Source of the DNA: Brettanomyces bruxellensis
Taxonomy: Eukaryota; Ascomycota; Pichiomycetes; Pichiales; Pichiaceae
DNA length: 64,000 nt
Direction of reading: 5' to 3'
Assembly (NCBI RefSeq): GCF_011074885.1
Contig: NC_054690.1
Span: 2,113,001-2,177,000 of the forward strand
In this document: positions 1 to 10,809 of the stretch, piece after piece
Layout of the letters: each line of letters opens with the position of its first letter
Position numbering within the stretch: position 1 is the stretch's first letter
Notes under the pieces: model-generated
Seen by the model: the letters and a program-made list of their open reading frames with translations, nothing else
Database searches by the model: none
Told to the model about the DNA's origin: nothing
Position numbers and translations under genes: made by a program

Positions 1-2618
1 TCAAATTACCTTGGAAGAGTCCATAACAACACAGAAAGACCCCATAATTTGGAAGTTTCCTGTCATATTTGTGTTGTTGGCGTAGAATGTAATAGCAAGC
101 GGCAAAAATGAAGCAGCGTCTACTCCGACTCCGAAAAGAACAAAAGAGAAAGGCGTTTTGCAATATGATTCCAACAAAAAATTGCTCTAATTGTATCTGG
201 ATGTGGGATGAGACAATGGGCGCATCTGGAATCAATCGAGAACGTGTAAAAGCAGGGGAAAGACAAGAAAATAAAAATGCATTTCGAAAGCAAGTATGAC
301 TGCAGAAGACAATTTGACAATCAGGATTGTGAACAACAAAACGTGATTTAGCACCAAACAGGTAGGCCAGGAGAATAGTAAGCGGACAAAATTGACAACG
401 GGCAAGGCCGACAATGGGTAATGTTCAACTTGCAACAATAGGAAATAGTGATGCTGGCATCTTTGAAAAAAGCACTACTGCATTTTGGCGATTGTATTAC
501 TCAGCATGCCGATCAATGCACATCGGTTTTATGAATGAAAGCTGACCATCTCCAGGCAAAACCCATACATAGTCTACAGTGGAGATGCAATAGGCTAGTA
601 AAAGGGTGCAGATTGAAAGGGGTGGAAATGAACATTCTGGCGAATCATGCTTCTAAGATTTTACTCCAAATGTCGATGTCTGAGATGAAATCCATGTGAA
701 ACGGATGAACTGGCCAAGCCGCCAACGGATAAACGGTACGGTTTTTCCGCGATCTTTCGGTATGCTGAAATCTGATGCTACTCCGAGGCCTATCCGGGTA
801 GTGCACTAATGAGCAAATAAGGTGGGCTTGGGCGAGAGCAGAAAATTTCAGAAAAGGAATTTGTGGTCTGATGTTAAAAAAAAAATCTAAAAAAAATTAA
901 AGGACACGGAATCAGTTGGGAACAATGGGCTTGGGACACACCTGAGAAATTTTTTATATCGGCAAAATAGGGGGTTCGAGTAGCGTGATATCTGTGTCGC
1001 AGAAACAGGCAAGGTAAGATCTTTGGGTAAAAAGCATAATGCCAGCAATATTACGGAGTGAACATTTTTGCCCATGGTCCAAGGGTGCTGAAAACGGCAA
1101 GAGGGGTAAGCGAGGAGTCAGTGCAGGGTTTAATATCAGGAGATTATGAATGACACGAAAAATATTGCAGGTTTAGGCAGGCGGAAAAATACTTGTGTAG
1201 AGCGGACAAACTTGTGTGAGGGAAGCAAGTAGTAATGTAGGCAGAATTAATGGATAAAATCTATTTTTTTTTTGCTCCTTTTAGGCCGGCACGCAAGAAA
1301 TCCAAAAGAGCAATATGATTGGTTGATTGTGGGTTGCGTGAGGGGAAGAAGCAGCAAAAATGACAGCAGAAGGAAAGAGGGGAAGGCACAGGATAAAAAT
1401 GAATGGGAATTGAGAGGAAAAACTGGAAAAACTGGTGGATTAATAGGGAAGATTCGTGCGTGTGTATGCATGCGGCAAAGAAAGGCGGCCGTGGTAATAA
1501 TAGTAGCAAAAGGTGAGCAAAGTGTAGCATGAGGTAATGTGGCAAGATGTAATAATGACGATGTAGGTAAAGCCAGCATAGCATGCGGGTTAAACCAGAA
1601 TTGAGGGGAGAAATAGGAAAATACGAAGGGGAAAGAAGTATGGGCATCATACAAGGCGGAACAATAAAGAATTTGCGGTGAGAGGAAAAGAGAGCTGGGA
1701 ACAATGGAAGATGGAAAATAAAAAGTTAGTAACAAAGGAAATGAAACAAATGTAGAACGAAGACGGAGCGAAGCTGAAACCAGGGAATGAGAGGAGTAGG
1801 AAGGTAGGAAAAGAAAATGGGGATGGAAATGGGAATAGAGAATAGGAATAGGAGCAGAAAATGGGAATAGAAAATGGGAATAGAAAATGGAAATAGAAAA
1901 TAGGAATAGAAAATAGGAATAGAAAATAGGAATAGAGGAATTAGAAAATGAGAAAATATAACATGGGAGAATAGGACAATAAAACGTGGGAAAATAGGAA
2001 AATAGAAAATCAAAAACAGAAAGAGAAAATCTTAAGCTTGGTTAAAGCCAATATTCAAGTCAAAAAAAAAAATCACGCAGTCTGCGGTCGCGGCAGATTA
2101 TTATATGCTGGTTCCCGGTTTAACCTGCGGGTTTCGAAAGTGGAAGAATCTCGATCCATTCAGTTTTTAGCCTCAAAGAAGAATCTCAGCTTTTTTATTT
2201 TTTTTTTTTTTCATGCTTGTTCCGTGGTGAATCCGATTCATCCCGCTCTTTTTCGTATGTTGATTTTTTTCGATTGTTGTCAGGCTGATTGTTTGTTGGT
2301 CATTATATTATTATTTGTCTCACGCTCACCTGCTTTATGCCCTATACCAGCTCGGAACCAGGATGCATTTTCTCCCAGTCGCCGCCGCTCACTCTTTATA
2401 TATCTAACCGTTCCTTCATCAGCAGTACGGATCTCAACGTTTCGCTTTTCTCTCTTCCACGTTTCCGGATCTCTTCACCCTTTTTCCCTTTTTCCTTTTT
2501 GTTTTTTTTTTTCGCTTTTGCTGCTTCTCCTGTAGTTGTTCCTTCTGCGTTCGATTTTATTGCATCCCATTCTCTAAATAAATTCTAATTCCATTCTAGC
2601 ATTTCCTTAACCACTGCT
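1..2618. other. Gene-free region upstream of the Gal4-type gene
   Basis: I see no convincing gene here. The open frames are short or low-complexity, and those on the minus strand are pyrimidine-run artefacts. From about 1330 to 2035 the plus strand is strongly purine-rich. It then switches to pyrimidine-rich sequence at about 2180-2530, just before the transcription-factor ORF, which is typical of a yeast promoter or leader. CGG/CCG triplets occur near 725-760 and 2090-2140, but none of the pairs I checked has the 11-bp spacing of a Gal4 site. Confidence 0.6.
1831..1941. repeat. 13-bp purine minisatellite
   Basis: About six tandem copies of a 13-bp unit (GGGAATAGAAAAT and variants) run from 1863, with degenerate copies starting at 1831. 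All copies are nearly pure purine on the plus strand. The period is not a multiple of three and there is no ORF of interest, so it is non-coding. Confidence 0.85.
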
Positions 2619-2907
2619 ATGATGTCTCCAGACCAGAAAGATGGAAATTCTTTATCGTCCGGCTCATCTTCCAACTCTCCCAATGGCTCACTTTCCAACT
2701 CTCCCAATGGCTCTCTTTCCAATTCTCCGTTAATATCTCCAGCCACGGAGCCTTCAGCATCTCCGTCTTCTCCGATTCTCAAATTCCAGCAGCAGCCCCA
2801 GAAGGCACTTCATAGTGTGCGTAACTCCGAGACCGGGCCGATGTCTGTTAGTGCGGCATCGTCACTGGAGCAGCAACAAATGAGTCAGCAACAAATGAAA
2901 CAACAGC

Positions 2908-2997
<90 letters not shown>

Positions 2998-3038
2998 ATG
3001 AATCAAAAACAACAAATGAATCAACAACAATTAAATAA
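2619..3038 (+). other. Probable N-terminal coding segment of the Gal4-type gene, frame-offset from the rest
   Basis: An ATG-ATG start opens a Ser/Asn/Pro-rich frame, containing a repeated SNSPNGSL unit, that runs into a CAA (Gln) tract. At 2940 a single extra A (CAA-CAA-A-CAA) turns the frame into ACA (Thr) codons, and it ends at 3038. The frame starting at 2941 continues as Gln codons straight into the zinc-cluster protein. Removing one A would give one continuous ORF of about 1279 residues. This is either the true N terminus separated by a slippage indel (real or from sequencing) or a translated leader. I favour a single gene. Confidence 0.6.
2904..2997 (+). repeat. CAA trinucleotide tract
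   Basis: About 31 CAA units (one CAG), interrupted by one additional A at 2940. Read as glutamine before and after the interruption, but in two different frames. Slippage-prone. Confidence 0.95.
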
Positions 3039-6000
3039 CCAACTAAATGATCAACTAAACGATTCACAAAATGACCAACTAAATGAATGCCAAAGCGAGT
3101 CCCATAATAATCAGTTAAATAATTCCCAAATCCACCAGGCACAAAAAATTCACCGCGCGAGGGAAAGATCCCCTCCCCTTTCAAAAGGCAAGCCCAGCAT
3201 CGAGCAAGCGTGCGACTCGTGCCGAAAAAGAAAACTCAAGTGCTCCAAAGAGTACCCGAAGTGCTCCAAGTGCATCGCGCACGGATGGGAGTGCGTGTAC
3301 TCGCCGCGCACCGTGCGTTCTCCGCTCACCCGCGCATACCTCACCAAGGTCGAGGCGCGCGTCCAGCAGATGGAGAACCTTCTCCACCAGTTTATTCCCG
3401 ATGGGGACATTGATGCGCTTCTCGAGGCCGCCAGCTCGGACTCCGCCGCTGCGCTAGTGGCGACGCACGCCAAGGCCAGCTCCAAGAACGGGCGCAAGTC
3501 CCGGCGCATCTCCTTTGCCAGCGCCAAGTCGCGCGACGCCTCTACCTCTGCGCTAGCTGCGCTCGTCGCCTCCACCAAGCGCCTGCGCTCCGCAAGCTGT
3601 TCTGACTTGCCCGCTTTCGGCGCCGACGGCGCATCTGTGTCGCTCACCAGGCTCCAGGAGGAGTTCTTGGCGCTCAACCGAGCCGGTGCCAGCGCCCACG
3701 ACTGGACCGAGCCCGCCGACTGTGATTCCAGCAGTTGCTCCAGTTCTGCGTCTCTCTCCAGCAGCGCGCGCACCGGCTTTTCCAGCGGCTCCTCGCCTGC
3801 GGCTGGCGGCGTCCCTTCGCTTGCGCGCTGTGACTCAGGCTTCCCGACGCTGCGCACTGCGCAGGGCGGCTACCACGGCGGCTCGTCAGCTGCAGCGCTC
3901 CTAGATCTTCTCCGGATCTCGTGCGGGGGCGCACCGCTTGGCGCTTCTGGCGCACCACTTGGCGCACCCAGCACTGCTGGCGCATCCAGCGTATCCTCCT
4001 TCATCGGCGCGTCGATCGACGCACTCGCCTCCCCCCGTCCCTCCGCAGACCAGGCCCTTGCACAGATCCTCAGCATCGACGGCGTCAACCTAGACGCCCG
4101 CGAGACCCAGGAGGAGCTCCTCAACGGCTACTTCAAGTACTACCACTCGTGCCATCCGTACGTCAACAAATACACGTTTATTCGCTTTTTCAACGGCGAT
4201 TTGCGCGCAGCCAACCCTTACCACTGGAAAGCGTTGCTGAACATAGTTCTCGCCTTGGGCTGCTGGTGCCTGCACGGCGAAACAAAGGCCTGGGATCTCG
4301 TCTACTACCGGCGGGCACGTGAAAGTCTCGCTGCAGGCCAAGGAGGCATTTTGGAAAGTGGAAACTTCTTGGTGTTCACTGCAGTGCTTCTGATGGCCGA
4401 TTACTGCGTCAAACGCCAGCGCATGAACACCGCCTGGATGTACGCGGGGCTCGCCTCGAGGCTGGCCTCGTCTTTGGGGCTCTACCGCGAGTTTCAGCCT
4501 GCTGACACTAAGAAAAACGCGCTGGACCGCGAGGTTAAGCGCCGGATGTACTGGGGGCTCTATCTTCTCGATGTCACCGTGTCAGCGGTGCTCGGAAGAC
4601 CGTCTTCCGCACTCAACGAGTCGGCAAACGTTGCCATGTTGTCGAATATCAACGATGATGAGCTCAATCAGTTGATCCACGACCCCAATATTCCGCAACT
4701 CACGGACAAGATGCTCAACAAGGACTACCCGACGATCTACACCGCCACGATCTGGCAGGTGCGGCTCAGCCTGCTTCTGGGCAACTTCAGCTCGCGCATC
4801 CTTGCGCGCAACCCGCCCTCTGTGGCTGAGGCGCTAGCCTTGGATGCGCGCCTTGCGCGCTTTGTCAACGAGGAGCTGCCCGCATACTTCCACGAGAATG
4901 ATACCATCGCCAAGTCCCAGTTCTTCAAGGCTGTGCCGCGCTATTTGTACAGTGCCGATGATTCGACGCTCCCCGAGTGGTTCAACCTTGCGCGCTACCG
5001 CTTGATCTGGCAGTGCAAGGCTGCGCAGATTGCGCTCTTCCGCCCGCTTGTGTTCCAGCAGCTTGCGCGCCAGCTCACCTCGTCGAAGAAGGGCGCCAAG
5101 GCGGCCAAAAGCGCCGCGGGTACCGCGGGCGCATCCTCGCATGGCGCAAACAACGGCAACAGCGCTAACGGCGCTTCTGGCCCTTCCGCGCACTCTTCCG
5201 TCTTCCTCGTCGACGGCATAGCTTCAAGGCCAGGCTTGACCAAGGACCCTGACCATGTGCGCCGTGAAGATCTGAAGCGCGCACGCCGCCTCTGCCTCAA
5301 GGCCGCCCGCGATACCATCCAGTCGGTGACCAAGTTCGTCGCGGAGCTTGCGCGGCCGTCGCCGCTTGCGGTGTTTTTCGCCATGCACTACCTTTTCGAG
5401 GCTGCGCTGATTCCGATGGCGCTGCTCCGCGGCGACAGCTCTTCGCACCGCGCCTTCGGCTGGCGCGACGACATCAACCGCGCACGCACTGTGCTATGCA
5501 AGCTTCCGCAGTATACCGGGGAAATCCGGCAGTGCGTCGCTGTGATAGACGCTGTGCTGGAGCAGGCGCAGTCGCGCAAGGCGGCGGCAGCCGCATCCGC
5601 AGGCACCGGCGCCAAGACGCCACAGGCGCTAGTTGCGAAAAGGGCAACAGAAGATGGTGCGCACTCGCGCATGGCCGCCGCAGGCTCGATGCCTTCGCTC
5701 TTCCCCTCGGCGCCGGCTTCCAGCGCCAACGTTCCCGGCGCAGTACAGCCACAGCGCCCGGGCGCAGCCGGCGCCAGCTCAGCCACATCGATCTCGCCAG
5801 CGACCGTCGCGTCGACCGTCCCCGTCCTCTCGGCACCCGTTTTATCCGCCCCCGTCAAGCAGGAGTCCTTGTTCTATGACCTCATCCAGGCCGAGAACAA
5901 TTCCTCCTGCAGCACCACCCCGGTCACAACCTGCGCAAACTCCGAACTCGACCTCCCGAGCCTCATGCACAAAGAGCCTCACTATCAACGGCAATCCTTG

Positions 6001-6459
6001 CAGCAGGGCGAAATCGAGAGCCTGCTCGACACCCATGGCTTGAGGGCTGTGCCGAAACTAGCCTCCCAGCAGACTAGACGCGTCCAGTTGCGGCCCCAGC
6101 AACAACAACAACAGCAGCCACTGCAACTTGCACAGCCACAGCATATTGCACAGCCACGGCAGCAGCAGCAGCAGCAAATTGCACAGCCACAGGCAGTCTC
6201 TCAGCCGCAGGCGATCCCCCAGCCACAGCAGATCCGCCCGCCCGCAGCCCTCCGCGGCAGAAAATCCATAAACTCCTTTTTGAGCCCCGAGTTCGGCCCC
6301 GTTGTCCCGGGAAGCCCCACCGGCAGCATCAGCAAGGAGGAGGACCCCTCCAATATGTACTCGACGATTTTTGACGAGCTCACCGACCCGGCGGTTTTCG
6401 ACGCCGACGAGCAGAATTGGCCTTTGCAGTCTCTTGACGATGCCAATCCGATGTTCTGA
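2998..6459 (+). CDS. GAL4: Gal4-type Zn(II)2Cys6 transcriptional activator
   Basis: This is a DNA-binding transcription factor of the Gal4/Lac9 type. From the ATG at 2998 the six cysteines are C72, C75, C82, C89, C92 and C99 (CX2CX6CX6CX2CX6C), the exact Gal4 spacing. They are followed by [20 protein letters not shown], which matches the Gal4 linker and coiled-coil dimerisation region very closely. The middle (roughly residues 375-560) looks like the fungal-specific TF domain, with the conserved [11 protein letters not shown] region. Poly-Gln stretches lie at about 6097-6175. The acidic C terminus has an [11 protein letters not shown] motif resembling the Gal4 activation and Gal80-binding tail. 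The gene is much more GC-rich than its neighbours. The N terminus is uncertain because of the one-base offset at 2940. Orthology to GAL4 is inferred from the zinc cluster plus linker; targets in this yeast cannot be read from the sequence. Confidence 0.82.
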   Translation: MNQKQQMNQQQLNNQLNDQLNDSQNDQLNECQSESHNNQLNNSQIHQAQKIHRARERSPPLSKGKPSIEQACDSCRKRKLKCSKEYPKCSKCIAHGWECVYSPRTVRSPLTRAYLTKVEARVQQMENLLHQFIPDGDIDALLEAASSDSAAALVATHAKASSKNGRKSRRISFASAKSRDASTSALAALVASTKRLRSASCSDLPAFGADGASVSLTRLQEEFLALNRAGASAHDWTEPADCDSSSCSSSASLSSSARTGFSSGSSPAAGGVPSLARCDSGFPTLRTAQGGYHGGSSAAALLDLLRISCGGAPLGASGAPLGAPSTAGASSVSSFIGASIDALASPRPSADQALAQILSIDGVNLDARETQEELLNGYFKYYHSCHPYVNKYTFIRFFNGDLRAANPYHWKALLNIVLALGCWCLHGETKAWDLVYYRRARESLAAGQGGILESGNFLVFTAVLLMADYCVKRQRMNTAWMYAGLASRLASSLGLYREFQPADTKKNALDREVKRRMYWGLYLLDVTVSAVLGRPSSALNESANVAMLSNINDDELNQLIHDPNIPQLTDKMLNKDYPTIYTATIWQVRLSLLLGNFSSRILARNPPSVAEALALDARLARFVNEELPAYFHENDTIAKSQFFKAVPRYLYSADDSTLPEWFNLARYRLIWQCKAAQIALFRPLVFQQLARQLTSSKKGAKAAKSAAGTAGASSHGANNGNSANGASGPSAHSSVFLVDGIASRPGLTKDPDHVRREDLKRARRLCLKAARDTIQSVTKFVAELARPSPLAVFFAMHYLFEAALIPMALLRGDSSSHRAFGWRDDINRARTVLCKLPQYTGEIRQCVAVIDAVLEQAQSRKAAAAASAGTGAKTPQALVAKRATEDGAHSRMAAAGSMPSLFPSAPASSANVPGAVQPQRPGAAGASSATSISPATVASTVPVLSAPVLSAPVKQESLFYDLIQAENNSSCSTTPVTTCANSELDLPSLMHKEPHYQRQSLQQGEIESLLDTHGLRAVPKLASQQTRRVQLRPQQQQQQQPLQLAQPQHIAQPRQQQQQQIAQPQAVSQPQAIPQPQQIRPPAALRGRKSINSFLSPEFGPVVPGSPTGSISKEEDPSNMYSTIFDELTDPAVFDADEQNWPLQSLDDANPMF

Positions 6460-7022
6460 TCGGCCTGCCACTTTTCTACACGCTATTTTTATTTTTTTTT
6501 TGTGATTTTTTTTGACCTACGTTATCTATCTGGATTGATTCACCGTTAATTGTTTTTTTTCCCCTTTTATATTCTTGCTGCCTTTACATACATACATGCT
6601 TTTACTCTTTTCCTATAGATATCAATGACTAAGTAATGAAATTTCCTAATTATTTATTTACTATCTGTCTAGTTCTGTCTGGGTGTGCTTTCCGTGTATG
6701 TGATTATTGGGCTTACCTTAGTTATAAGTAGTATTTTACTCTTCTTCACTTTATCCCTCTTACTTTACTACTCCTCATCGTTAAGTATGAGAGTTTTTCT
6801 CACTTTAATCTTCACTATCTATAATCATCCAAATACTTTACTCTCTTCATTAAAGATAACCATCCAACCACTTTACTCTCCATATCTATAACCCCCTCCT
6901 ACTTTACTCTCCATATCTATATCCACCAACCACCTTTCTCTCCATATCTATATCCACCAACCTACTCCCTTTATCGTTAAATACTAACTTTCATTACTAC
7001 CCTCGGAATATCCTAATTATAT
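6460..7022. other. 3' intergenic region between convergent genes
   Basis: AT-rich DNA between the convergent Gal4-type and UBX-domain genes. T-runs just after 6480 suit transcript ends. No gene is seen. It contains the tandem repeat listed separately. Confidence 0.7.
6871..6970. repeat. Tandem repeat of about 32 bp, three copies
   Basis: Three copies of a 31-32-bp unit centred on CTCTCCATATCTATA, at 6871, 6902 and 6934. A more degenerate copy lies upstream. Non-coding. Confidence 0.85.
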
Positions 7023-8243
7023 TCACTTCCTTGGTCCCTCCACCTCAGTGCCATTTCCTCCATCAAACCTTGCCGGCTTGTCCTCATCCTTCTCTTCCCT
7101 CTCATCGTCATGATATTCCGCCTCGGAATGCCGGATAATCGGACTTCCGGCCCGCCCGTCACCCCATATATATGACCCAATCGTGTCCTTCAACCAGTTA
7201 AAAGTCCCAGCAACACCTCCACCCACCTCTCCTTGCATATTTGCACTGCCCTCCCCTCGACGTCTCTCAAATGCCTCAACGGGCTTCACGAAAAGCGTCG
7301 AACGGTTGAGGTTCAACTCTGTGAGGCTTTTCTGCTCATCCTCATCCCTGTACGTCACTCTCTCGATGCTTTTATAGAAGTGGAATGTAGTATTTCTGTA
7401 ATCCGGATACCGCTCCAAAACAGCCTCTCTCACCTTGAAAAGCTCCTCATCCCGCCCAAAGCTCTGCCTGAACGACTTCCCGTCCGGCATCCTGATTTGT
7501 AACATGTAGTCTGGCTCTTTTTCCAGCTCCTCATTGTGTAAATTCTCTCTTATAGGTTTCTCCTGCTCTTCCCCCTTCTCAATTCTCTCCTCATGTTTTT
7601 GCTGCTCCCTATCCATCCTCACAAGCCGCAATATCCGCTCCTTCTCCTCCTCTTCCTCCTTTTGGAACTTCATCATGTTTGCCCGGTACTGCTCACGTGC
7701 AATTTCCGCTCCTTCCTCCTTAAGTGATGAATATCTCCGTTTGTGAACTGGCTGCTTTTTTTCACTCAAAACTCCTGGTCTAGAACCTGCCGCTGCCTCC
7801 TGCTTCTGCTCAGATTCCTTAGAAACTCCCTCCTTGCCAAACTGACCGCCCAGTTTACCCACCTTATCGTTAAACTGATCCACACTTAGATCATTTGAAA
7901 GTGTCTCCACGATTTTCCCTTTGAAAACAATCATTGCCGCTGGAACCTGGATCGTCGCAAATTGGGGATATATCTGTGTCAAAAGACTGAAGTTCGGTGT
8001 GTTTTTCGCTATCTTGAGCAAAACATAACTCTCGCTGAACTTGTCCCTAAACTCTGTCGCAAATCTTGTATTTTCAACGCCAAACCTTGCTGCTATCCAC
8101 TTGTTCGACACTTCGTTCTCCTCACAGATCAACATCAATAGTGGCTTTTGTAGTTGTAATGATTTCTGAATCGCAGAGGATGCATCTGTTGAAAATGTGA
8201 GCTCCCCCACCTTTGTTTTGTTGGAATTGGTAGTTTCCGCCAT
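7023..8243 (-). CDS. UBX-domain protein with thioredoxin-like N-terminal domain (Ubx6/Ubx7 type)
   Basis: This is a probable Cdc48/p97 cofactor of 406 aa. The N-terminal 130 residues (KPLLMLICEENEVSNKWI..., then a QVPAAMIVFKGK segment) resemble the UAS/thioredoxin-like domain of yeast Ubx6/Ubx7 and animal UBXN4. A charged Glu/Lys helix follows, with EEEEEKERILRLVRMDREQ as its core. A ubiquitin-like UBX fold (MLQIRMPDGKSFRQSF ... STLFVKPVEAF) occupies about residues 245-330. The C-terminal tail is acidic. UBX domains bind the Cdc48 N domain, and this architecture is associated with ER protein quality control. The ATG at 8243 is used because the longer open frame has no further ATG. S. cerevisiae has several paralogues, so no single symbol is given. 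Confidence 0.88.
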   Translation of the reverse strand: MAETTNSNKTKVGELTFSTDASSAIQKSLQLQKPLLMLICEENEVSNKWIAARFGVENTRFATEFRDKFSESYVLLKIAKNTPNFSLLTQIYPQFATIQVPAAMIVFKGKIVETLSNDLSVDQFNDKVGKLGGQFGKEGVSKESEQKQEAAAGSRPGVLSEKKQPVHKRRYSSLKEEGAEIAREQYRANMMKFQKEEEEEKERILRLVRMDREQQKHEERIEKGEEQEKPIRENLHNEELEKEPDYMLQIRMPDGKSFRQSFGRDEELFKVREAVLERYPDYRNTTFHFYKSIERVTYRDEDEQKSLTELNLNRSTLFVKPVEAFERRRGEGSANMQGEVGGGVAGTFNWLKDTIGSYIWGDGRAGSPIIRHSEAEYHDDEREEKDEDKPARFDGGNGTEVEGPRK

Positions 8244-10809
8244 GTTCCCAGTAATTGTTACTTTAACTTGCAATCAGCTAAAAAACCAAAGTCCAAATAG
8301 CATTCTATTGTCTGGTGTAATGCTTTCAGATTGGATTCAACGATGCACAACGGTAATAAAATATTGGTTCACTACACGTTATCAGAGGAGCAAAAAAATA
8401 TTATCAAGAATGCGGCTTTAAATAGAAAGATGCGTTGAGTGGAGAAAAATCCAATAATGCAATAGCCAAGGAAAAATACCTGACCGTTTTTTGTATGGCC
8501 TTAATGCACTGTCTAGCCGAAGAGAGAATAGAAAAAAATGGAATTTTATGATCTAATTTACTTTTTGGCAGGCAGGGAAAGAATCCAACGCTTTGTGTAC
8601 TTTCCCCAAATATCGTCCCGACCAATCTTAATCTTCATACCAAGTTAACTGCTATAACTGCTATATACGTCTGGTCAAATGTGACTGTATGATTTTGCTC
8701 GTTATTCATATTATCAGATGTTTGTTATTTTACGAAAATTGTACTTTTACATTTAGTACTCGGCGTCTATTCGAGTTGCAAGCTGCTATAATTTTTTCAA
8801 TAATTCAGTCTTCAATATGATCTTCTTGTGAGCTTGATCCGATTTTACTTGTTTAATACCGGCGCTTATCTTTTGGCTTTGCTTGAATTTGTTGGGTTGT
8901 CCCATCCCCACTTAAGGGATTTAGTCGGTTTTCAAAAGCAGCTTTTTGTCTCTTTATTATACCGTTATTATGTTTCTTAGGTATCTACCACTTTCCCATG
9001 CTTATCCCTTTTTATTATTCTTGAAGTTTCTCCTTCACTTAATTGCTGTAAAAGAAGCCACATCACCCCCTTATAATGTTGCATTTTGATTGAGCTAAAA
9101 TTAATCGTCCCGACTATCGACCGCAAGTCTCTATTTCCAGCGTTCGTTTCCGTAACCCAGAAATCCATATACACAGAACTTTATCCACGTATATCAAGGT
9201 TTGACTCATCGGATATAGCCCATTAGATCCTAAAGATCCCTCAAACCAAGTCCAGGTAATCAATTCAGAATTAGAAGTATTTCCAATTTAAAGCTTACAT
9301 GCGCACCGCCTAATAAACAGGAGAGGCAAAAATAAAGATCAAAAATTAAAAAATGCTACTTGAAATTAAGCGCTTTAGTGCCGGTTTTCAAGAAATTCAG
9401 AAGGTACCGTTTCTGAGGATTGATACGACACAGAGAATCCCAATTGTAAAATGTAGTATCTATCTAAGCTTTACTAGAACTATACTACCTAGCTATTACT
9501 TCCTTTAACCGTTATGTTTAGTTTGAATTGATCTCAAGTTAATATCTATTGTATCATTGCTGATTATTATTAGTGTCTCCGAGTTTAGTGACTTCACACT
9601 CCAGAAAGCACTATTTAGCCAGTATACCATCCTCACAAAAATTAGCCCCACATACAATTTGGGAACCACTCACTAAATCACTCAGCACTGAAGTTGCTGC
9701 CTAAATATAATTCCCAGTTAATAAGCCAAGCCTCTGTAAAGTAGTCAAAGACTAAATGCTTCGAAATCCCCAAAAGCTTATCATATTTTAGAGGCGTTAA
9801 GTATTAGCTACAAGCAATTCATTTCTCTAACCATCTTTCATATCTATTCGTTTCTTTTGGTGTTTGATAGCTTTTAGCTAATCCACAACCGCTAATACTA
9901 ATCCTTTATCATCGAAGGATAGCCTAAATCCTCATTAGCGGTCTTTTTCTACATTTTGGTATTCAGTCATCTTTTTCGCCTAAAATTAGTTAATAAACGA
10001 TTCGGCACCTCCCCGGGGTCTATGGTTAAAACACATTTTACTGAATTCTACCTTATTGGTACCCCCTTCTATTGCTAATAGGCAACCAAATTAACATACA
10101 CAATATTTTCGTACGGAGAAGGCAAGCCGACAGACACCGGGGGCCGAATCTTTAGCAGTAACAGCAAACAATAAAATATTGAGTCCTTGAGACAAGAAAA
10201 AAGTACTGACTCAATCGAAAGCCATCCAAAGTCCGGGCCGCACTGTGGGCCGACATGACAAAGCAAAATCTCTCATGTGACCGAAAAGAGAAAATTTTTT
10301 TTTCTAATCGCACTCCTTTAAAAAAAAAGGATCACGGTCATCATTTATCCCCCAGTAAATCAATATTCGGAGGGGTTTGCGATAGAAAATACGAGCAATA
10401 ACGGTTTCCCAAAAAAAAGTGCCGTTTTAGGTTATGATACCACGCTTTTCTTGTACAATTATCCGCCCATTTTCACCGTAGTAATGGAGTCTTAAGTAAT
10501 CACGTGATTTAGTGCTCGGACTAATATGGTTCCGTACTCGTGAAAAAAATATTGGAAAATGGAATTCTGTCGCACGTCAACCTCGACAGGGTATTAAATG
10601 CATAAATATGACCGTATTTCCTTTCTGTATGTGTGAAGAATCACATTTTATCTGAGGAATCATCTTGAGAGATCTTTATTTTTCAGATATAGCCCGTTAG
10701 ATCTACATCGCATAGCTATCCGGCCGATTTTTCACTATTATTACCTATTAGACAACTTTATACAGCAACTACATTCAATTTTCACTTTCGCGTCATACAA
10801 AAAAAAAGC
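8244..10809. other. 2.6-kb gene-poor intergenic region
   Basis: There is no recognisable gene, tRNA or snoRNA on either strand. It is the promoter side of both neighbours. Two copies of GATATAGCCC(A/G)TTAGATC occur at about 9213 and 10686. A palindromic ATCACGTGAT lies at 10499-10508. The unusual length before the 295-aa ORF suggests extended cis-regulation or a lost gene. Confidence 0.6.

Noticed and set aside
720..760. Gal4-type CGG-N11-CCG site upstream of the Gal4-type gene
   Set aside because: The nearest CGG...CCG pair has 10 rather than 11 intervening bases.
1247..1735. 162-codon minus-strand frame rich in Ser, Phe, Leu and Pro
   Set aside because: It lies in a purine/pyrimidine-skewed low-complexity region, and a second frame is equally open there, so it is compositional.
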